This document shows positions 1 through 5,357 of a stretch of DNA of 11,386 nucleotides, in pieces. A program made the translations under genes and the position numbers. The stretch's first letter is position 1, and each line of letters begins with the position of its first letter. Source of the stretch: Candidatus Tectimicrobiota bacterium (GTDB taxonomy: Bacteria > UBA8248 > JACPRG01); assembly GCA_016190025.1 (NCBI GenBank), contig JACPRG010000031.1, positions 1 to 11,386 of the forward strand, given 5' to 3'. The notes beneath the pieces were generated by a model. The model saw only the letters and a program-made list of their open reading frames with translations. It ran no database searches and was not told the origin of the DNA.

Positions 1-1
1 A

Positions 2-2311
2 GCGTCTGATTCTTGGATCATCGGGAAGCCCTTGCCCCAGCGGAACGCTCCGGAGAAGGTCCGGGGGGCGGCCCTTTACCTCGCTGACCTTGTTTTCCCC
101 CGCCTGCTCATCGGGAAGGTCCTGCGGAGCCCTCACGCTCACGCCCGGATCCATCACGCGAGCGCTGAGAAGGCGAAGCGGGTGCCCGGGGTTCGGGCCG
201 TGATCACGGGCGAGGACGTCCCCGCGACTCCATGGGGGCCCCTCCACAAGGAACGGCACGTCCTGGCCCGCGAGAAGGTCCGGTTCATCGGGGAGGAGGT
301 GGCCGCGGTCGCGGCGGAGACGGAAGACGCCGCCCTGGAGGCCCTCTCGCTCATCCAGGTGGACTACGAGGAGCTGCCGGCCGTTTTTGATCCCGAGGAG
401 GCCATGCTCCCCGGCGCGCCCGAGATTCACCCGGGCGGCCGGAACCTGGCGCGGGAAATTCACATCCGCCGGGGAGACGTGGAGGAGGGCTTCCGGCGCG
501 CGGCCTTCATCCATCAGGCGAGGTACGAGACGCCCGTACAGTACCAGGCGTATATGGAGCCCCTCGGTGCCCTGGCCCAGGTGGACCCGTCGGGCCGGCT
601 GACCATCTGGGCTCCCACGCAGACCTTGTTCCTGACCCGCCAGGCCGTCGCCGAGGCGCTGGACCTCCCGCTCAGCCGCATCCGGGTCGTCCAGACCACG
701 GTGGGGGGCGCCTTCGGCGGCAAGGTCGCGGACACTTGCACTTACCAGATTGCCGCCCTGCTGGCGATGAAGAGCCGCCGGCCCGTCCGGCTTGCTTTTT
801 CCCGTCTTGAGGACTTCCAGGCGGCGCACCCCAGAATGGCGGCCCGTATCGAGCTGAAAATGGGGATGTCCGCGGACGGCCGGCTGACGGCCAAAGAGAC
901 CCGCATCGTCGCGAACAGCGGGGCCTATGCCGGCCTGGCCACGGAGATCGTGCTGGTCACGGCGTTTCGTCCCGACAACCTGTACCGGCTCGGGAACCTC
1001 TCGACAACCACCTTTCTGGCGTACACCAACAACGTTCCGGCGGGGGCGTTCCGGGGTTTCGGCAACCCGCAGATGACCTTCGCGCTGGAATCCCACATCG
1101 ACGCCTTGGCGCGCCTCGCCGGGCTGGACCCCGTGGAGGTGCGGCTTCGGAACCTCGTCCACGCGGGCGACGTCACCGCCCACGGCTGGCGCATCGAGAG
1201 TTGCGGCCTGCGGGAGTGCCTGGAAAAGGTCTCCAAAGCGGTGGGTTGGGCCGATTCAGGAGGGAGGGCGGGGTCCGGCGCCGTGCGGCGCGGGGTGGGC
1301 GTCGCCTGTGCCGTCCATGTGAGCGGCGCCCGGCAGATCGGGAACTGGGACGGCTCCAGCGTGGCGGTCAAGGTGAACGAGGATGGGCGCGTCCATATCG
1401 TCTGCGGAGAGGGGGACATCGGACAAGGGGCGGAGACCATGCTCGCCCAGGTCGCCTCGGAGGAGCTTCGCATCCCGATCGAGGACGTCGTCCTGACCGC
1501 GGCCGACACTGACTCGACGCCCTTCTGCTTCGGGGGCTTCGCCAGCCGGCTGACCATGCTGGCCGGAAACGCCCTCCGCCGGGCGATCGGAGACGCCCGG
1601 CGACAGCTCCTCGATGCGGCCGCCGAGAAGCTCGAAGCGGCTCCTCAAGACCTTCTCCTCGAGGGCGGCCGCGTCTTCGTCAAGGGGGCCTCGGACCGGG
1701 GGATCGCCCTGGGCGAAGCCTGTCGCGCCCACATCTACCGGCGGGGCGGAGGCGGGATATTTGCCAGCGCGACCTATGACTCGGATACCACGCTGCCGGA
1801 CCCGGAAACTCATTACGGCAACATTTCCGCCGCGTACTCCTTCGCCGCGCAGGCGGCCGAGGTCGAGGTGGACGTGGAGACGGGCTCGGTGCGGATTGTG
1901 CGCCTGGTGGCCGCCGACGACCTCGGAAGGGCCTTGAATCCCCTGACCTGTGAGGGTCAAATTCAGGGCGCGGTTGTGCAGGGGGTGGGTTTCTCTTTTT
2001 TCGAGTGCTCCGTCATCGAGAAGGGCGTTGTTGTCAATGGGAACCTCGCCGACTATACGCTGCCCAAGGCGGCCGGCCTTCCCGAAATATCGTCCATCCT
2101 CGTGGAATCCATGGACCCCAACGGACCCTACGGAGCGAAGGGGGTGAGTGAATGCTCCATCGTCCCCACGGCGGCGGCGATTGCCAACGCCATTGAGGAC
2201 GCGGTCGGGATTCGCCTGACGAAGCTGCCCATTCGCCCGGAAGACGTGCTGTGGGCGCTTCGCCGGGAGGGCGTGGGGCCGCCTCAACGCCTTGCGGCCG
2301 GTGAGGAATAA
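2..2311 (+). CDS. Molybdenum hydroxylase (xanthine dehydrogenase family), Moco-binding large subunit, 5' partial
   Basis: Large catalytic subunit that binds molybdopterin-cytosine-dinucleotide and hydroxylates (or, in the 4-hydroxybenzoyl-CoA reductase branch, reduces) an organic substrate. The frame is open to the window edge. Residues encoded before the TTG at 32 (WIIGKPLPQRNAPEKV) are the conserved N-terminus of this family, so TTG 32 is not the start; the true start lies a few codons off the window. Numbering from codon 32: GGAFGGK at 225-231, GAFRGFG at 338-344 (R341 matches the substrate-contacting Arg of bovine XDH), GQG at 464-466 (cofactor contact), GAKGVSE at 701-707 with E707 as the expected catalytic Glu. 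Length (about 770 aa) is normal for a stand-alone large subunit. It lacks the CoxL signature AYxCSFR, so it is not a form I CO dehydrogenase. The iron-sulfur and FAD partners are not in the window and may lie upstream. The substrate is unknown. Confidence 0.93.
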   Translation, partial: ASDSWIIGKPLPQRNAPEKVRGAALYLADLVFPRLLIGKVLRSPHAHARIHHASAEKAKRVPGVRAVITGEDVPATPWGPLHKERHVLAREKVRFIGEEVAAVAAETEDAALEALSLIQVDYEELPAVFDPEEAMLPGAPEIHPGGRNLAREIHIRRGDVEEGFRRAAFIHQARYETPVQYQAYMEPLGALAQVDPSGRLTIWAPTQTLFLTRQAVAEALDLPLSRIRVVQTTVGGAFGGKVADTCTYQIAALLAMKSRRPVRLAFSRLEDFQAAHPRMAARIELKMGMSADGRLTAKETRIVANSGAYAGLATEIVLVTAFRPDNLYRLGNLSTTTFLAYTNNVPAGAFRGFGNPQMTFALESHIDALARLAGLDPVEVRLRNLVHAGDVTAHGWRIESCGLRECLEKVSKAVGWADSGGRAGSGAVRRGVGVACAVHVSGARQIGNWDGSSVAVKVNEDGRVHIVCGEGDIGQGAETMLAQVASEELRIPIEDVVLTAADTDSTPFCFGGFASRLTMLAGNALRRAIGDARRQLLDAAAEKLEAAPQDLLLEGGRVFVKGASDRGIALGEACRAHIYRRGGGGIFASATYDSDTTLPDPETHYGNISAAYSFAAQAAEVEVDVETGSVRIVRLVAADDLGRALNPLTCEGQIQGAVVQGVGFSFFECSVIEKGVVVNGNLADYTLPKAAGLPEISSILVESMDPNGPYGAKGVSECSIVPTAAAIANAIEDAVGIRLTKLPIRPEDVLWALRREGVGPPQRLAAGEE

Positions 2312-2374
2312 GTCCGTCTTCCCCGGTTCGGGCGGGAGGGCCCCACAGACGGAGGTGAAGGGGAGGGAAAAGAG

Positions 2375-3415
2375 ATGGGGAAGAAAAGACGTTCGCTTTT
2401 GTCCTGGGCCGTGAGTCTTGCCCTGCTTTTGGTCTTGGTTCGGGCTGGCGGCCCGCCGTCCGCCATGGGGGCGGAAAAAGTGGTCTTTAACCTGGAGTGG
2501 CTTGCCTACGCCCTCCACTCCGGGTTCTGGGCCGCGAAGGAAAAGGGTCTTTACAAAGAATCCGGCCTCGATGTGGAGATCTTGCGGGGCTACGGCAGCG
2601 GGGACACCGTCAAGCGCATTCACGTCGGCTCGGCCCAATACGGCATCGTGGACGCGGGGACCTTGATCGTGGCCCGGGGTCGCGGGGTGAAGGCGAAGGC
2701 CATCGGCGTCCTTTTCTCCCGGGCGCCCTACTCCATCATGACCCTCGAGGGCTCGGGCATCGCCAAGCCGAAGGACCTGGAGGGGCGCTCGGTCGGGAGC
2801 CCTCCCGGCAACGCCAACCTCGTCCTCCTGCCGGCGCTGGCGGCCGTCAACGGGATTGACCTCGGCAAGGTCAAGGTGGTCCACATGACGGCGGATGCGA
2901 TGGGCTCAAGCCTGTTCGCGGGTGCGATCGACTCTTTCCTCGACTACCATACGGCGCTTCCGGTGTACCAGGAGAAAGCGGTCAAGCAAGGAAAGAGGAT
3001 CCGGCCGGTTCTGTACGCCGACCATGGAATTCAGATGTACTCCAACGGCCTTGCCGCCTCGGACGGGCGGATCCAGTCCAACCCCGATCAGGTCCGGCGC
3101 TTCGTGGGGGCTTCGATCCGGGGCGTGGCCTGGGCGGTCGAGAACCCCGACGCCGCCATGCGGCTTCTCGCCCGGGTGAGGCCGGAGATCAACATCGAGA
3201 CCCAGGGTCAGATGTGGAGACTCATCATTCGGGACCATCTCCTGTCCGAAGAAAGCAGGGCCCACGGCATCGGCTACATGACGCGGGAGAAGATGAAGAC
3301 CACCCGGGACACGGTGGCGAAGTACATGAAGCTGGAGTCCCCCGTGGAGGTCGGTGACGTTTACACCAACGAGTTCCTGCCCGGCGTCAAGCCGCCCGCG
3401 GGCTCGACGAAATAA
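2375..3415 (+). CDS. ABC transporter substrate-binding protein, NMT1/THI5-SsuA-like
   Basis: Secreted or lipid-anchored periplasmic solute-binding protein of an ABC importer. Residues 1-33 are a signal peptide: positive KKRR, a hydrophobic stretch at about 8-22, and likely cleavage near A30-A33 (no lipobox Cys). The mature part has the NMT1/SsuA/TauA layout: a first-lobe segment with FWAAKEKGLYKESGLDVEI (about 51-69), then YGSG, SAQYGIVDAG, and a second lobe from about 155. It ends with YTNEFLPG. GGAGGG at 2362-2367, 7 nt before ATG, supports the start. It follows the hydroxylase by 63 nt, probably in the same transcript. No permease or ATPase gene is nearby, so it may share a transporter encoded elsewhere. 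Family members bind hydroxymethylpyrimidine precursors, riboflavin, sulfonates, taurine or nitrate; the ligand here cannot be assigned. It is a clear paralogue of the minus-strand binding protein at 8258-9328. Confidence 0.9.
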   Translation: MGKKRRSLLSWAVSLALLLVLVRAGGPPSAMGAEKVVFNLEWLAYALHSGFWAAKEKGLYKESGLDVEILRGYGSGDTVKRIHVGSAQYGIVDAGTLIVARGRGVKAKAIGVLFSRAPYSIMTLEGSGIAKPKDLEGRSVGSPPGNANLVLLPALAAVNGIDLGKVKVVHMTADAMGSSLFAGAIDSFLDYHTALPVYQEKAVKQGKRIRPVLYADHGIQMYSNGLAASDGRIQSNPDQVRRFVGASIRGVAWAVENPDAAMRLLARVRPEINIETQGQMWRLIIRDHLLSEESRAHGIGYMTREKMKTTRDTVAKYMKLESPVEVGDVYTNEFLPGVKPPAGSTK

Positions 3416-3481
3416 GGGGACGCCGAGGGAGACGGGGACGAAGAGCGCCGGCGGGCTGGACCTTTGTTCTGTGGGGCTTTT

Positions 3482-3531
3482 CGCGCGCGGACAGGGGTCC
3501 GCCCCGGCTCCCGGACGTTCTGCGCGTTTTT
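3482..3531 (+). terminator. Possible intrinsic terminator after the binding-protein gene
   Basis: CGCGC (3482-3486) can pair with GCGCG (3522-3526), which is followed at once by five T (3527-3531). A nested hairpin, GTCCG (3497-3501) with CGGAC (3512-3516), lies inside. The site is 66 nt past the stop at 3415 within a 245-nt gap. It could partly separate the hydroxylase/binding-protein genes from the thiolase/DUF35 genes. The outer stem is only 5 bp, so this is weak. Confidence 0.22.
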
Positions 3532-3660
3532 CATCCGCTGAGACGCCTGCATGGACGCGGAAATCAAAAGGGGACGCTGACCGGAAGACGGGAGGAACGG
3601 GGGACAAACGACGGCTGATTCGCAGAGTCTGGAGCCAAACGAAGCCTTTGAGGATCAATC

Positions 3661-4818
3661 ATGAAGCGAAAAGACATCGCCATCGCCGCTTATTACGAAA
3701 CCTCCTTTTCCCGCAAACCCGACCGGGATGTGTACGACTACGCCACGGAGGCGGCCACGGGAGCGCTCAAGAAGGCCGGGCTGGGCAAAAGGGACATCGA
3801 TGGATTGGTGGTGACCATGGCCCTCTCGGGGGCCTCGGAGCCCATGTGGTCCGCCCGGATCAACGAGGCCCTGGGGTTGGAGACCCGCTGGCTCCAGACG
3901 ATGGACACCGGGGGGACCTCGGTCATCACGGGCATCGCGCGCGCCGCCTCCGCCATCCGGGAGGGCCGCGCCGAGGCCGTGCTCTTGGTGGCGGCCGACG
4001 CGCCGATGACGGCGTCCAACGAGAGATACATGGGCTACCGGACCAATTTTGAGTTCCCGTTCGGACCCATGGGACCCCCGGGGCTCTTCGGGTTCTTGCA
4101 AAAACGGTACGAACACCAGTATCCCATCACCGTCGAGCAGCTGGCCAAGGTTGCCATCACCCAGAGGCGGCACGCCCAGCTCAACCCCAACGCCCTTCTG
4201 CGGGACGAGATGACGGTCGAGACGTACCGGAATTCGAGGATGATCTCCGACCCCATCCGCCTGCTGGATTGCGTCATGCGGTGCAACGGCGGGGAGGCCC
4301 TGGTGATCACCAAGGCCGACCGGGCCCGGAAACTGGCATCCATCCCGGTATACGTCACCGGCCTGGGGGAGGTCCACAATTACCGCGCCTCGGAGCCTCT
4401 CGCGGACGTCACGGACGTGGGGATGGGCGCAGCCGGCCGCCAAGCCCTGAAAGAGGCGGGGCTCTCCATCTCCGATATCCAGACCTTCCAGCCCTACGAC
4501 GACTTCATCATCGCCGTCGTTCTTCAGCTCGAGAGCCTGGGCTTCTGCGGTCCCGGCGAGGGGGGGAAGTTCGTGGAGCGGACGGACCTCTCCTTCGCGG
4601 GGACCCTCCCGCTCAATACCGGCGGCGGCCAGATTTCGGCGGGCCAGCCGGGCCTGGCCGGCGGGGCGGTGAACGTGGTCGAAGCGGTCCGCCAGCTTCA
4701 GCGGGAAGGCGGAAAGCGTCAGGTCAAGAGGTGCGAGAACGCACTGGTGACCGGCATCGGGACCGTGGCCTATCTTCGCAGCTGGCATTCCAGCGCCGTC
4801 ATGGTATTGGAGGTTTGA
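3661..4818 (+). CDS. Thiolase-superfamily protein (SCP2/Ltp2-like), catalytic Cys/His apparently absent
   Basis: A 385-residue thiolase-fold protein. The first-half core includes TGGTSVITGIARAASAI (83-99) and EAVLLVAADAP (105-115); the second half has FQPYDDF (276-282, the place of the usual NEAFA motif) and LNTGGGQISAGQPGLAGG (318-335). The nucleophilic Cys position (normally near NxxCxSG) reads DTGGTS. The GHP His is replaced by GQP (Q329). The C-terminal CxG region reads ALVTGIG (361-367). Normal Claisen/thiolysis chemistry therefore looks unlikely. The closest characterised model is Ltp2-type aldolase, which cleaves a hydroxyacyl-CoA side chain together with a DUF35 partner. That partner is encoded 3 nt downstream, so a complex is strongly expected. 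ATG 3661 is the first start after an in-frame TGA (3649-3651), with GAGGA at 3650-3654 as ribosome site. An automatic label of acetyl-CoA acetyltransferase would probably be wrong. Cytoplasmic; no signal peptide. Confidence 0.88.
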   Translation: MKRKDIAIAAYYETSFSRKPDRDVYDYATEAATGALKKAGLGKRDIDGLVVTMALSGASEPMWSARINEALGLETRWLQTMDTGGTSVITGIARAASAIREGRAEAVLLVAADAPMTASNERYMGYRTNFEFPFGPMGPPGLFGFLQKRYEHQYPITVEQLAKVAITQRRHAQLNPNALLRDEMTVETYRNSRMISDPIRLLDCVMRCNGGEALVITKADRARKLASIPVYVTGLGEVHNYRASEPLADVTDVGMGAAGRQALKEAGLSISDIQTFQPYDDFIIAVVLQLESLGFCGPGEGGKFVERTDLSFAGTLPLNTGGGQISAGQPGLAGGAVNVVEAVRQLQREGGKRQVKRCENALVTGIGTVAYLRSWHSSAVMVLEV

Positions 4819-4821
4819 GCG

Positions 4822-5229
4822 ATGAGCGAGACTCCCCAGAAGCCTCTCCCGGTCATAGACAACCTGAGCCGCCCCTTCTGGGAGGGCGCCAACCGCGGCG
4901 AGCTCCTCCTTCAGCGCTGCCGGGATTGCGGGACCTACACCTTTTACCCGCGCTACGCCTGCAATCAGTGCATGTCGGCGTCGCTGGAGTGGACGCGGGC
5001 GAGCGGGCGGGGCACCCTCTACTCGTTCACCATCACGCGGGTGGCCCCTCCGGGGTTCCGGCCGGACGCGCCCTACGTCCTGGGTTCGGTGGAACTGGAG
5101 GAGGGGGTCCGCGTGCTCTCGCGGGTGGTGGCCGCGGACCCCGACGGGGTGAGGATCGGCCAACCGGTGGTCGTGACCTTCCAGGAAGTGGCGGAGGGAA
5201 TCAAGCTCCCTTATTTTCGTCCCGCGTAA
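4822..5229 (+). CDS. DUF35 zinc-ribbon/OB-fold protein, thiolase partner
   Basis: A 135-residue DUF35 protein: an N-terminal helical segment (about 11-30, including the typical RPFWEGANRGELLLQRC), a rubredoxin-like zinc ribbon with C33-x2-C36 and C47-x2-C50, then an OB fold (about 55-135) with GTLYSFTITRV and APYVLGSVELEEG. Family members bind acyl-CoA or scaffold it between thiolase-fold partners: ChsH2 C-terminal domain with Ltp2, and the archaeal acetoacetyl-CoA thiolase/HMG-CoA synthase complex. The gene lies 3 nt after the thiolase-like gene in the same frame (TGA-GCG-ATG). GGAGG at 4809-4813, inside the upstream gene, is its ribosome site, so the two are translationally coupled. All four zinc ligands are intact. 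It is probably an obligate subunit of the upstream protein rather than an enzyme on its own. Confidence 0.9.
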   Translation: MSETPQKPLPVIDNLSRPFWEGANRGELLLQRCRDCGTYTFYPRYACNQCMSASLEWTRASGRGTLYSFTITRVAPPGFRPDAPYVLGSVELEEGVRVLSRVVAADPDGVRIGQPVVVTFQEVAEGIKLPYFRPA

Positions 5230-5270
5230 GGGCAAAGAGGTCCGCCTTCACCCGGATTCGCGGGGTCCTC

Positions 5271-5308
5271 TCGCGCCTCGACCGGCGGGTCGCGCCTCGA
5301 CGGGCGGG
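5271..5308. repeat. Two-copy 19-bp tandem direct repeat in the convergent spacer
   Basis: Positions 5271-5289 and 5290-5308 are adjacent 19-bp copies (TCGCGCCTCGACCGGCGGG, then the same with G at the 13th base), one mismatch, no spacer. It sits in the 128-nt gap between the convergent DUF35 and Mop-like genes. There is no third copy on either side. Confidence 0.85.
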
Positions 5309-5337
5309 GGGATGGTTGACGGGCCGCCGCCCCCGCC
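5303..5337. terminator. Possible stem-loop between convergent genes
   Basis: GGCGGGGG (5303-5310) is complementary to CCCCCGCC (5330-5337), giving an 8-bp G+C stem with a 19-nt loop. It is positioned where transcripts from both strands should end (stops at 5229 and 5358). There is no U tract on either strand, so a classical intrinsic terminator is not shown. Confidence 0.22.
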
Positions 5338-5357
5338 GCCGGGGAGAAGCCGGAAGG

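Noticed and set aside
32..34. TTG as start of the first gene
   Set aside because: The frame is open upstream to the window edge and encodes the conserved family N-terminus (WIIGKPLPQ), so the gene starts outside.
1256..2884. Minus-strand open frame of 542 codons over the first hydroxylase and binding protein
   Set aside because: No motifs; overlaps conserved coding sequence on the other strand.
3661..4818. Acetyl-CoA acetyltransferase assignment
   Set aside because: The catalytic Cys/His/Cys set is not visible; thiolase fold is supported, thiolase activity is not.
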